A stretch of 64,000 bases of DNA from Bacillota bacterium (GTDB taxonomy: Bacteria > Bacillota > Clostridia > Clostridiales > Clostridiaceae). The DNA lies in assembly GCA_021781745.1 (NCBI GenBank), contig JAJXWH010000002.1, positions 1-64,000 of the forward strand, in the 5' to 3' direction. Under the pieces are notes generated by a model. It did not search any database. It had not been told where the DNA came from and saw only the letters and a list, made by a program, of their open reading frames with translations. Position numbers and translations under genes: made by a program. Of this stretch, positions 35,596 to 43,638 are shown one piece after another (position 1 is the stretch's first letter; every line of letters begins with the position of its first letter).

Positions 35596-35825
35596 AATCT
35601 TCCTCCTAGAATATTATTTAAATTATATAACTTTTTTCCAATTTCCTATATATGATTTATATAGATAGTCATAATTAACGATTATTTATATAGTTATAAT
35701 ATCATAATATAAATTAATTATAAATATATAACTATATTTCTATATAAACCTAATGATACTACATAGTTCTAAACTTTTTGTTATATAATTATTAATTTTT
35801 TATAAATCTTTATATTCTAGAAAAT

Positions 35826-37508
35826 TTATACTATCAAAGCCCCACTATCTGTGAATTTGTAGGTTTTTCCATCAATAATTTTAGTACCAGTTACCATAGT
35901 TCCATCTGAGTTAAAGAAATACCATTTTTCATTATCCTGCAGCCATCCGGTTTTCATGGAGCCATCGGTATTAAGGTAATACCATTTTTCAGCTTGCACA
36001 GTATTGCTAGTATTAGATACCGCTGCATTTGCTTCTGCAGAAGTATTTTCTTTATACCAGCCAAGCTTCATTGCTCCATCTGTACCTAACATATACCACT
36101 TTTCATCTGCATATTGCCAGCCTGTAAGCATTACTCCACCTTTATCCATAAGATACCATTTATTATTATTTTTAAACCAACCAGTAACCCTAAATCCATC
36201 ACTATTTAAATAGAAGTATTGTTTTTGATTTTTATCAAAATACCAAGAACCTTTTAGTATATTTCCATTTTCATCGTAATATTTCCAACCTTCAGAAGAT
36301 TGAACCCATTGGGATTTTGGATTTGTTACAGCTGTTGTGCTATCTGTTGAATTTGAATTTTGAGCATCCTGATTATCTTGAGCTTGTCCTCTATTTACAG
36401 TTAAAGTGTAAGTTCTTTTCTTATTATTTATTTCATCTTTAATTATTATTTCAATAGTATTTTTGCCCTTATTTAACGCTATTTCACGTTCATAATCATC
36501 ATCTGAATTTACTGCTTTCCCATTAATAGTAACTAAATATCCTTCATCTTCCGGTGATGCACCAATTGTTACACTATCTACAGATTCATCAACATCAACA
36601 TCATATGAAGCTTCATCTTTTGAAAACTCAATATCTCCTTCACTTATAGTAAGATCATCTAAATATATATCATCCTGACTATCTGAAGAATCACCTCGTG
36701 TTACATTTAACGTATACGTCCTTTGATTGTCTTCACTGTCTGTAACTTTTACTTTAATTTCATTTTTTCCATTGTTTAAAGAGACAGTTTTCTTATAATC
36801 ATCATTTGCATCTACCAAATCTCCATTTATTCTAACCCTATCATTATCATCTTCCGGTTTGGCAGTAATTTTTATTTCACTAACTGATGAATCCACATTT
36901 ATATCATAACTTGTTTTTTGCTTTACAAAAGTTATGTCACCTTGGCTAAGTTTAATATTCTCTAAATATATAGGATCTTGAGTGTTGTCTTCGTAAGAAC
37001 TTTCTGTTGTTTTTCTTACATTTAAAGTATATTCTTCTGCACATACTCGTACATCATTTTCTTCATTCTTTGCCTTCCTATACGCTGATAAGGATTCATA
37101 AGTTCTTACATAAATAGTTGTGTCCCCTTTTCCAAGTAAAATCTCATCCCCTGATTTATAAGCTGTTGCATCAGCTTTATTAGAGGTAAATATTCTTACA
37201 ATATAATCTCCACCATTTACAGCAGCATTTATGTTAATCCCTTCGCTATCATCCGTAAGTTTTGCATAATACTCTTTATCATCACTTAATTTCACTGTAT
37301 TTCCATTATATCCATCACGCAAATCAAGTATATCTCCATTTGAAGATTTAATTTTTAGCGATTTTAGCTCTCCTGTACTTGGGGAATATGTAGATGCATA
37401 AGCAAGTTTTGTTTCCAGAAAATACGTTCCTAATGCAACGGGTGAAACTGTAGAAATAACATTAACAGCAAGGATTACTGCTATTATTTTTTTAATATTT
37501 TTATTCAT
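35826..37508 (-). CDS. Secreted protein: two cadherin-like domains plus wall-binding repeats
   Basis: This 560-residue protein starts at the ATG at 37508, 5-6 nt after ATGGAGGA; an upstream in-frame start lacks a site. A signal peptide ends near LAYAST (about 39). The diverged N-terminal domain (about 45-165, LKSLKIKSSNGDILDLRDG to YTLNVRK) is followed by two cadherin-like domains (about 177-272 and 278-375), a linker, and about seven wall-binding repeats. One of these is interrupted by an Ala/Asn/Ser-rich insert (TSAEANAAVSNTSNTV). The tail DGKTYKFTDSGALIV differs from the other paralogues. It is the largest of the cadherin-like set. Confidence 0.87.
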   Translation of the reverse strand: MNKNIKKIIAVILAVNVISTVSPVALGTYFLETKLAYASTYSPSTGELKSLKIKSSNGDILDLRDGYNGNTVKLSDDKEYYAKLTDDSEGININAAVNGGDYIVRIFTSNKADATAYKSGDEILLGKGDTTIYVRTYESLSAYRKAKNEENDVRVCAEEYTLNVRKTTESSYEDNTQDPIYLENIKLSQGDITFVKQKTSYDINVDSSVSEIKITAKPEDDNDRVRINGDLVDANDDYKKTVSLNNGKNEIKVKVTDSEDNQRTYTLNVTRGDSSDSQDDIYLDDLTISEGDIEFSKDEASYDVDVDESVDSVTIGASPEDEGYLVTINGKAVNSDDDYEREIALNKGKNTIEIIIKDEINNKKRTYTLTVNRGQAQDNQDAQNSNSTDSTTAVTNPKSQWVQSSEGWKYYDENGNILKGSWYFDKNQKQYFYLNSDGFRVTGWFKNNNKWYLMDKGGVMLTGWQYADEKWYMLGTDGAMKLGWYKENTSAEANAAVSNTSNTVQAEKWYYLNTDGSMKTGWLQDNEKWYFFNSDGTMVTGTKIIDGKTYKFTDSGALIV

Positions 37509-37714
37509 AAAATTCCTCCATATCCAATACGATATATAACCCAAATATAGTTAAAACATTATATAAACAATTTTACCACTATTTTTATATTAAATCCAAA
37601 TAATTCATGTATTAATAAGGCTATTTTTTCAAATAATAAAATGTAACTAATCTTTTGCTTATTTTGTATAGAACTACAGATTAATTTTAAAATTATTATT
37701 TTAGGAGTGATGCT

Positions 37715-37987
37715 ATGAGTAAGGAAAACAGATACTCTAATCCAGAACCTGAGGATTACACCATAGAAAATATCACCACTACAACAACTGAAAATCCAAA
37801 TACCCATAAGGCAAATTTAAATAATCAGCCACACTCTAAAATTTATTTGCGTCCATCTGAAGGTGAAGGAGAAGGGAAAAATAATTTAAATTCTTCTAAA
37901 CCACATCCAATAATAGGGTCTGCCGATATGATAAATAATGATCCATTTGAGGATAAAGACTCATTTAGATACGATCAAAGAAGTTAG
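37715..37987 (+). CDS. Small hydrophilic protein, unknown family (1 of 4)
   Basis: This 90-residue protein is rich in Asn, Glu, Pro and Ser. It has no Cys, no signal peptide and no hydrophobic segment, so it is probably disordered. It starts MSKENRYSNPEPEDYT and contains NNLNSSKPHPIIGSADM, which resembles GLNSSKPDTLM of the second protein. TTAGGAGTGAT precedes the ATG. It heads four same-strand genes with matching starts (MSKE or MNEE, then a P-Y/F dipeptide), so they look like diverged duplicates in one operon. I do not recognise the family. Confidence 0.7.
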   Translation: MSKENRYSNPEPEDYTIENITTTTTENPNTHKANLNNQPHSKIYLRPSEGEGEGKNNLNSSKPHPIIGSADMINNDPFEDKDSFRYDQRS

Positions 37988-37998
37988 GAGGAATCAAT

Positions 37999-38211
37999 AT
38001 GAGTAAAGAAGAAAATCCATATGGTCAAGCACAAAACCTTACCCCACAAGAACAAATCCCAGAAGTTCATTCATCAGAACCTAGTGCTTCTGATATTGAA
38101 AAATTAAAGAAACTTTATCTTCCAAGCTCAAAGGCTGACAACCGTCCAAGTGAAGAAAGTATTGAAAAAGCAAATGGTTTAAATTCTTCCAAGCCTGATA
38201 CTTTAATGTAA
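37999..38211 (+). CDS. Small hydrophilic protein, unknown family (2 of 4)
   Basis: This 70-residue protein starts 11 bp after the first one stops, with TTAGGAGGAAT as ribosome site. The N-terminus MSKEENPYGQAQ and the C-terminus NGLNSSKPDTLM link it to its neighbours. The middle holds SDIEKLKKLYLPSSKADNRP; the YLP...RPS order also occurs in proteins 1 and 4 (YLRPSEG; YLPKMRTNYHPSDE). It is charged, Cys-free and without an export signal. No function can be given. Confidence 0.7.
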   Translation: MSKEENPYGQAQNLTPQEQIPEVHSSEPSASDIEKLKKLYLPSSKADNRPSEESIEKANGLNSSKPDTLM

Positions 38212-38267
38212 GAATTATTCATATATAAATTTAAAATAAATATTGACTATAACTAGGAGTGATTATT

Positions 38268-38498
38268 ATGAATGAAGAAAATAAACCGTATATTCCTGCG
38301 CCAACAGATGTTTCTGATGAAAAATTGTCTGAAGAAATTTCTAGCAATGAAAATATGGGAAAGACTACTGATTTAGGTGAAAGAAATGCTAGCAGCAAAA
38401 ATAATGCAAATATTTCTAGAACAAACTTAGATACAGAACTTATTGATGTAAACGCTGATGGCGATAATGATGAATCAAAGTACAGTGATTTAATGTAA
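38268..38498 (+). CDS. Small acidic protein, unknown family (3 of 4)
   Basis: This 76-residue, strongly acidic protein starts at the ATG at 38268 after CTAGGAGTGATTATT; the upstream GTG lies in the ribosome site and is not the start. It begins MNEENKPYIPAPTDVSDEKL and ends DGDNDESKYSDLM, sharing the final LM with protein 2. It is rich in Asn, Asp, Glu and Ser and has no Cys or hydrophobic core. The leader before the ATG is almost identical to that of protein 4 (TTAGGAGTGATTATT), as expected of a recent duplication of gene plus ribosome site. Confidence 0.7.
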   Translation: MNEENKPYIPAPTDVSDEKLSEEISSNENMGKTTDLGERNASSKNNANISRTNLDTELIDVNADGDNDESKYSDLM

Positions 38499-38522
38499 AA
38501 AATGAAATTAGGAGTGATTATT

Positions 38523-38783
38523 ATGAGTAAAGAAAAAGTACCTTTTACTTCTGATGTAAGAGATGATGATAATGATGCCTTTGTTAATCCTTATCTACCA
38601 AAGATGAGAACTAATTATCACCCAAGTGATGAAGACGTAGAAAGTGGAACTGGCGTAAATTTCCCAATAAACATACCAAATCCAGCAGTAGACTCAATTG
38701 TTGTAAATAACATATCTAATGCAGAATTTGATTATACACAAGATATGCTTTCTCCTGACAATAATGATGTAGATGAAGATTAA
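38523..38783 (+). CDS. Small acidic protein, unknown family (4 of 4)
   Basis: This 86-residue protein starts at the ATG at 38523 (TTAGGAGTGATTATT before it), 24 bp after protein 3 stops. It begins MSKEKVPFTSDVRDDDNDAF, has NPYLPKMRTNYHPSDEDVES and VNFPINIPNPAVDSIVVNN, and ends in an acidic tail. It has slightly more hydrophobic residues than its three neighbours but no membrane segment. Two hairpin terminators follow the gene, closing the group. Function unknown. Confidence 0.7.
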   Translation: MSKEKVPFTSDVRDDDNDAFVNPYLPKMRTNYHPSDEDVESGTGVNFPINIPNPAVDSIVVNNISNAEFDYTQDMLSPDNNDVDED

Positions 38784-38870
38784 TTTAAAAATAAACAAAA
38801 AAATCACTTAAACTTCTGAATAATTTTATCATTGCTGGATAGAATAATATCTGTACCCCATAATACTCAG

Positions 38871-38950
38871 GCACTAAAGTTTATCATTTTAATTTAGTGC
38901 TTATTTCCAAAAGAAACTCCCAATAAACGTAAGAGGTTTATTGGGAGTTT
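38871..38950 (+). terminator. Two successive terminators after the small-protein group
   Basis: GCACTAAA/TTTAGTGC (38871-38878 with 38893-38900) is followed by a perfect 15-bp stem (38914-38928 with 38936-38950) and a long T tract (38948-38954 and beyond). The second is among the strongest terminators in the window. Confidence 0.85.
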
Positions 38951-39150
38951 TTTTATTTTTAATTACTTTAATAATTCATAATCAACAAATCCATATTTCA
39001 AACCTTTTTTCCTTCATTTTTCTAACATCTAATTAAACAGAAATACTAATTAATATTAACAATAAATAAATTTATCTATATATTTATTGACATATTTATC
39101 TACAATCCATATAATAAAGTAAAGGAAATACTAAAAATGGAGTGATAATC

Positions 39151-39480
39151 ATGATAAATGATATTTCTATTAATAATGTACTAAACTCACTTGTACCAAT
39201 TTCTAGATTCAATAAAGGTGAAGCCAATAAAATTTTTGATGAAGTTAAAGAAACTGGCTGCAAAATAGTTCTAAAAAATAATGTTCCCACATGTATTTTG
39301 ATTACACCTGAAAAGTATAACGAAATGATGGAAACTATAGAGAATTACAATCTACTTGTTGAAGCAGAAATGCGAATAAAAAATTCAAAAGATGAAGAAT
39401 TAATTTCACAAAGCGATATGCTTTCTAAGCTTAACATTAATCCTAGTGAACTTGATAATATTGAGGTAGAAATAGAATAA
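39151..39480 (+). CDS. Phd/YefM-type antitoxin
   Basis: This 109-residue protein starts at the ATG at 39151 (ATGGAGTGATAATC before it). The N-terminal part (LVPISRFNKGEANKIFDEVK, then GCKIVLKNNVPTCILITPEKYNEMM) is the Phd/YefM fold that binds DNA and represses its own operon. The acidic C-terminal tail should wrap the toxin. The stop and the toxin start overlap (TAATG), so the two are translationally coupled, as usual for such modules. The partner is the RelE/ParE-like protein next to it. Confidence 0.85.
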   Translation: MINDISINNVLNSLVPISRFNKGEANKIFDEVKETGCKIVLKNNVPTCILITPEKYNEMMETIENYNLLVEAEMRIKNSKDEELISQSDMLSKLNINPSELDNIEVEIE

Positions 39481-39800
39481 TGGAATGGGAAGTAAAGTAT
39501 CTTAAAGAAGCAGAAAAAGATTTAATGTCTTTAGATCACTCTCAGCAATTGCAAGTACTAAAAGCAATTTATAAAGTTTCAAAGAATCCATTATCTTCTA
39601 TAGAAGGAGGTTATGGTAAGGCTCTTGGAAATAAGAACAATGTTAATTTAACTGGTTACTATAAGATTAAGTTAAAAGCTCTGGGACTGAGAGTAGTATA
39701 TGGATTAATTCGCGAAAAAGGTATCATGAAAATTATAGTAATATCCATACGCGATGACGAAATGGTTTATAAAATAGCAACCGATAGAATAAGGCATTAA
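39480..39800 (+). CDS. RelE/ParE-type toxin
   Basis: This 106-residue basic protein has the RelE fold signatures EVKYLKEAEKDLMSLD, KALGNKNNVNLTGYYKIKLKALGLRVVYGL and KIIVISIRDDEMVY. RelE proteins cleave mRNA in the ribosomal A site and ParE proteins poison gyrase; the sequence by eye fits RelE slightly better (KLKALGLRVVY, then IRDDEMVYKIA). Translation is coupled to the upstream antitoxin by a 1-nt overlap. It appears intact. Confidence 0.85.
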   Translation: MEWEVKYLKEAEKDLMSLDHSQQLQVLKAIYKVSKNPLSSIEGGYGKALGNKNNVNLTGYYKIKLKALGLRVVYGLIREKGIMKIIVISIRDDEMVYKIATDRIRH

Positions 39801-39846
39801 ATACTTATACTTGCTCCAAATTAAATTTGGAGCAAGTATAAGTATT
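39800..39846. terminator. Long perfect hairpin between convergent genes
   Basis: A 22-bp perfect stem (39800-39821 with 39825-39846) with a 3-nt loop sits between the toxin stop and the convergent 39958 gene. T tracts on both sides are poor, so it may end transcription from either side or block read-through. Confidence 0.65.
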
Positions 39847-39957
39847 GCAACTTGACATTTAGAACTTTCCAGTGAAATTTTCATAGTCTGACGAAACAAT
39901 AATGTTTCTAATTTCGGTTGATTGCACATAAGTCTAGTTGACATGTTGTATACCTTA

Positions 39958-41682
39958 TTACTTTCCAACTGTCCAATTTTCTTGGGTTGCATATATTGAA
40001 ACTCCATCTTTTTCACTTGTTTCGTAAATGCTTACTCCATTTGCAATTAGATTATTATAAGCTGAATTTTTTTCAATACTTTTCTTATCTCTGCTTATTA
40101 TTCCTATGCTTGGACTTAGATATTGAATAAAATCCGAAGTCGATGATGTATCATGTCCGTGATGTGGAACCTTTAATACATCAACTTTTTTCCCATCCAA
40201 CAAATCATTTGTCCAAAAGTCTTTCTCTGAATTCCATTCCATATCTGCTGCAAATAATTCTTTTAAATCTCCATAGTTCAGATATATAATAGCTGAGTTT
40301 TCGTTAACTCCCCAGTAATTCGCTGTATCTTTATCGGACCCTATGGGTCCAAAATCCTTATCTGATTGTACAAATTGCAAAATTTTATTATTATCTATAA
40401 ACTCACCCTTTTTTGTGTTGGTGAATTTTATCTTTTTACTTTTCATAGCACTAACTGCATCTTGATAAACTTTGTAATCTGTTTTCATCATTTTAATATT
40501 TGAAGAATTATCTGCTGTAACTTTCACGTATGAGTACCAATCTTTCATCATTGCGTTATCAGGCATATATACTTTTTTAACATTAAAATTATCCAAAATT
40601 GCAGCTAGTCCCCCAATATGATCTGAATGAGCATGAGTAATTATTATATAATCAATTACCTTTTTACCGCCCTCTTCTTTAAGATTTTGTCCATCTAGAA
40701 AACTTATTACTTTTTGTGCTGTTTCAGGGGTACCAGTATCAATTAATGCTGTTTCACCGCTTGGAAGCTTGATAAATGCACAATCTGCCTCTCCAACGCT
40801 TAGCTGATTAATATATAAATGAGCTTCCATTTCTGCTGGACCTATATATCTGCCATTTGAATCAAACTTTTCTGCTTCATTATCTATAATTGCATAACCA
40901 GTCGCAAGACTGCTATCTGCTTTAACATAATATTGGTCATTTTTTGTTTTTATCCATTGATTTGCTACCATGATTCCATTGTTATCTGAGTAATAACTTT
41001 TCCCTTTGTACTCATAAAATCCCTTTTGGAGAATTCCCGCACTTCCAAAAAAGTACCAATTATTATCTATGAATTTCTTTCCCAAGTCCATTATACCCTC
41101 GTTATTTAAATAATATGTATATCCATCATCTTTAATCCAACCAGTTGCCATTATTCCATCTTTCCCGAAATAGTACCAGTTATAATTAATTAACTTCCAT
41201 CCAGTTTGTTCAATTCCAGCTTCGTCAAAGTAATACCATGCTCCATTAATTTTTTTCCATCCAATTGTTGCTGCAAAATCCTTATCCAGATAATATACAT
41301 TATCATCATTTGCATTAGGATTTTCATCTTTTTCCTTAAACCAGCCTGTTTTTTCTACTATTCCATCTTTAGTAACATAGTGAAGTTTTCCATCTATTTT
41401 CTTCCATTCAGACAATACATTTGTTTCTTGATCTGTTTTATTTGTGGTAGATATTGAATTTTGATTGTCTTTAGTATTGCTTACACTCTTACTTGATCCT
41501 GAAGTTTCTAAAATAGAACTTGTTTTGCTTGTCTGATTTTCTGTACCAGTTGAGTTAGTATAATCTTGACTTTGATTACTAGTCACCTTATCTTCTGCTT
41601 TTGCAATAGTTCCCATAAAAGATATACATAAAAATAGAATCATTGGAACTATTAAAAATACCTTTTTAAAATTATTTTGCAT
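39958..41682 (-). CDS. Secreted metallo-beta-lactamase-fold hydrolase with wall-binding repeats
   Basis: This 574-residue protein has a signal peptide (LIVPMILFLCISFMGTIAKA, cleavage near 29), a Ser/Thr/Gln-rich linker, then about eight wall-binding repeats (about 92-275). The C-terminal domain (about 288-574) is a metallo-beta-lactamase fold of the ComEC-like type, with metal ligands HAHSDH at 350-355 and later LKVPHHGHDTSS. Such domains cleave phosphodiesters or similar bonds. In ComEC the domain is thought to act on DNA, so a wall-bound nuclease or phosphodiesterase is possible, but the substrate is not known. AAGGAGGCAGC precedes the ATG. The order (wall repeats first, enzyme last) is the reverse of the other surface proteins here. 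Confidence 0.85.
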   Translation of the reverse strand: MQNNFKKVFLIVPMILFLCISFMGTIAKAEDKVTSNQSQDYTNSTGTENQTSKTSSILETSGSSKSVSNTKDNQNSISTTNKTDQETNVLSEWKKIDGKLHYVTKDGIVEKTGWFKEKDENPNANDDNVYYLDKDFAATIGWKKINGAWYYFDEAGIEQTGWKLINYNWYYFGKDGIMATGWIKDDGYTYYLNNEGIMDLGKKFIDNNWYFFGSAGILQKGFYEYKGKSYYSDNNGIMVANQWIKTKNDQYYVKADSSLATGYAIIDNEAEKFDSNGRYIGPAEMEAHLYINQLSVGEADCAFIKLPSGETALIDTGTPETAQKVISFLDGQNLKEEGGKKVIDYIIITHAHSDHIGGLAAILDNFNVKKVYMPDNAMMKDWYSYVKVTADNSSNIKMMKTDYKVYQDAVSAMKSKKIKFTNTKKGEFIDNNKILQFVQSDKDFGPIGSDKDTANYWGVNENSAIIYLNYGDLKELFAADMEWNSEKDFWTNDLLDGKKVDVLKVPHHGHDTSSTSDFIQYLSPSIGIISRDKKSIEKNSAYNNLIANGVSIYETSEKDGVSIYATQENWTVGK

Positions 41683-41865
41683 AACCTTGCTGCCTCCTTA
41701 GGCACATTATACCTTATTACAAATATTGTTTCAATTTTCCAGCAATGTGTGTTATTCCAGTTTTCTATATTTAAATTCCCTATTATCAGTTTTAATAAGT
41801 TTTTCTTCCTAGTTCAATACATACTTAATTCAAATTCTGCCTTTTTTATAAGGCATATGAAAAAA

Positions 41866-42729
41866 TTAAATATTTAAAAATCCTTTTCCTCTGACTTCTG
41901 ATATATCAATTATTGTTATAAATGCATTTGGGTCAATTCCATGCACAGCCGTCTTTAGTTCAACCATTTGATGTGAACTTACAATACAATAAAGCATTTT
42001 CTTTTTATCATGAGTGTACTCACCTTCTGCAAATAATGAGGTTATTCCACGGTTAAGATCCTTTATTACATATTCAATAATTTCTTCTTCTTTTCTAGTT
42101 ACAATAAGAAGAAGCTTTCTACTATTAAATCCCTTTAATACTTTATCAAGAACCATACTTTGAATAAACAGTGAAATAATTGTATACAATGCTTGTTGAA
42201 GTCCAAAAATTATTGCTCCTAGCGTAACAATAACTAGATTAAGTGAAAATCCTAAAGCACCTATATTAAAATTTGAGTATTTTTTTCTTATTAACATAAT
42301 AACAATATCAAGTCCACCTGTTGACCCATGTCTCAAAAATACTATTCCCAAACCAATACCTAATAGAACTCCTCCATATATACAAAAAATAAGCAAGTCA
42401 TTTTCCATGTTAATTAGATATACTAAAGGTTTTGTTATAATGAGTGAAACTGAGAAACATAACATTCCTATTGTTGTATATAAAGTAAAACATCTATCAA
42501 ATTTTTTATAGCTTAATATGATTAATGGTATATTAATTATAAATACACCAACACCAGCTGGAATCCTAAGAGTATACTCCAAAATCAAAGCTATACCTGT
42601 AGCACCACCACTTAGGAGCTTTGCATGTACTAAAAATAAATTTACTCCCATTGATGCTATCATACAACCTAAAAATATAAAAAATACATCAACTATATTG
42701 CCTTTATACTTATAATAATACGCTCCCAT
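41866..42729 (-). CDS. YitT-family membrane protein
   Basis: This 287-residue integral membrane protein has five to six hydrophobic helices in the first 200 residues: FFIFLGCMIASMGVNLFLV, then LLSGGATGIALILEY and GSTGGLDIVIMLIRKKYS. It also has a C-terminal soluble DUF2179-like domain (LLLIVTRKEEEIIEYVIKDL to FITIIDISEVRGKGF). YitT proteins are common in Firmicutes and their transport role is unproven. The start at 42729 follows AAGGAG. It is divergent from the lanI gene. Confidence 0.9.
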   Translation of the reverse strand: MGAYYYKYKGNIVDVFFIFLGCMIASMGVNLFLVHAKLLSGGATGIALILEYTLRIPAGVGVFIINIPLIILSYKKFDRCFTLYTTIGMLCFSVSLIITKPLVYLINMENDLLIFCIYGGVLLGIGLGIVFLRHGSTGGLDIVIMLIRKKYSNFNIGALGFSLNLVIVTLGAIIFGLQQALYTIISLFIQSMVLDKVLKGFNSRKLLLIVTRKEEEIIEYVIKDLNRGITSLFAEGEYTHDKKKMLYCIVSSHQMVELKTAVHGIDPNAFITIIDISEVRGKGFLNI

Positions 42730-42888
42730 TTAAATACTCCTTACAGTTTGAATATAATTACAAAATATAATTGTATATTCAATCAGCCGTATTTTCAACA
42801 ATACATCTTTTCTTTCTACAAATAGTCTTTGTGATTTTGCAAACAATTATTAATAATTTTAACTTTATATCAAAATTTAATTGAATGA

Positions 42889-42920
42889 ATTATAAAATAA
42901 TTATAATTCAGTAGTATTAT
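42889..42920 (+). promoter_or_regulatory. Putative LanR operator and promoter of lanI
   Basis: ATTATAA (42889-42895), 4 bp, ATTATAA (42900-42906), 8 bp, TATTAT (-10, 42915-42920). The two half-sites are 11 bp apart. The same arrangement occurs upstream of lanA, lanF and lanP. The start codon is about 30 bp after the -10. Confidence 0.6.
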
Positions 42921-42949
42921 TTATAAAAAAGAAATAAGGATGGTTTTAA

Positions 42950-43408
42950 ATGAAAAGAAAAAATTTTATATTATGCGTAACCCCAGTATTTTTAGTGACC
43001 TTCTCTATATTATTTAGCGGTTGTTCTAGAGTAAATCAACTAATTATTAATGGTAAGAAAAATTTAGAAATCAGTAAGAATTTACCTAACTATACCCTAA
43101 ATGAAACAAATCTTAAAGAAATTACGTTTGATAATAAAACTTATATTATTCAAGAATCTTCTGTTTCACAAAATGAATTAGATAAGCCAATTGGAAAAGT
43201 ATCTAAACAAGTTACCATAGATGAAAATAATAAAGTATTAAACAAAGATGAATTAAGGAAAATATATATTCTTCCTAATGATAAAATTGAAGAAAAGCGG
43301 ATTTATTTGAGCTTTGGCTGGATTTATAGTGTGAAAAATACTTACCAAAATGAAACAATTGCTGTCAATGTAAACAACCAATATAAATTAGCCAAGCTTA
43401 AAAAATAA
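42950..43408 (+). CDS. lanI: NisI/SpaI-like lantibiotic immunity lipoprotein (LanI)
   Basis: This 152-residue lipoprotein has a lipid-attachment box (LFSGC, Cys at about 25) after a hydrophobic signal. The mature part (ITFDNKTYIIQESSVSQNEL, then FGWIYSVKN and IAVNVNNQYKLAKL) resembles, from memory, the C-terminal domain of the nisin immunity protein NisI. That domain has a YxI...VSxEEL start and a GxIxSIxxxxxxEAFAVEINDDFKLA end. Its length is close to the single-domain SpaI. It would sit on the outer membrane face and bind the lantibiotic before it reaches lipid II. It lies 2.3 kb from lanK, with an alpha-amylase gene between, but shares the putative LanR box with lanA, lanF and lanP. Confidence 0.72.
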   Translation: MKRKNFILCVTPVFLVTFSILFSGCSRVNQLIINGKKNLEISKNLPNYTLNETNLKEITFDNKTYIIQESSVSQNELDKPIGKVSKQVTIDENNKVLNKDELRKIYILPNDKIEEKRIYLSFGWIYSVKNTYQNETIAVNVNNQYKLAKLKK

Positions 43409-43583
43409 CCCTAATTTTACAAAATATCCCCAAAACATTAGAAATATTTTATATTTGTCCTATACAATAACATTGTAATCATTCAATAAAAAAACCTTAA
43501 GGTTATTTTATAAATCAAATAATTCATTAAAGAAAGGATGGTGAAATGCTATTATTTAAATATATATGCTTATCACGCATTTG

Positions 43584-43597
43584 TGCAATCGCTTGCG
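43584..43597 (+). promoter_or_regulatory. Weak cre-like site before the amylase gene
   Basis: TGCAATCGCTTGCG resembles a CcpA catabolite-response element, with a CG centre and partial dyad, but has three mismatches to the usual consensus. Its place just upstream of an amylase start fits carbon repression. Confidence 0.25.
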
Positions 43598-43638
43598 AAA
43601 AAGTGAGCAAAAATTTATTTATTAGGAGTGATATCAAA

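Noticed and set aside
37559-37807. Minus-strand frame of 82 codons in the divergent gap
   Set aside because: It is antisense to the first small-protein gene, with no ribosome site or recognisable sequence.
37715-38783. Small proteins as RiPP precursors
   Set aside because: They have no Cys, no leader/core pattern and no modifying enzyme adjacent; the LanB/LanC set is 9 kb away with its own LanA.
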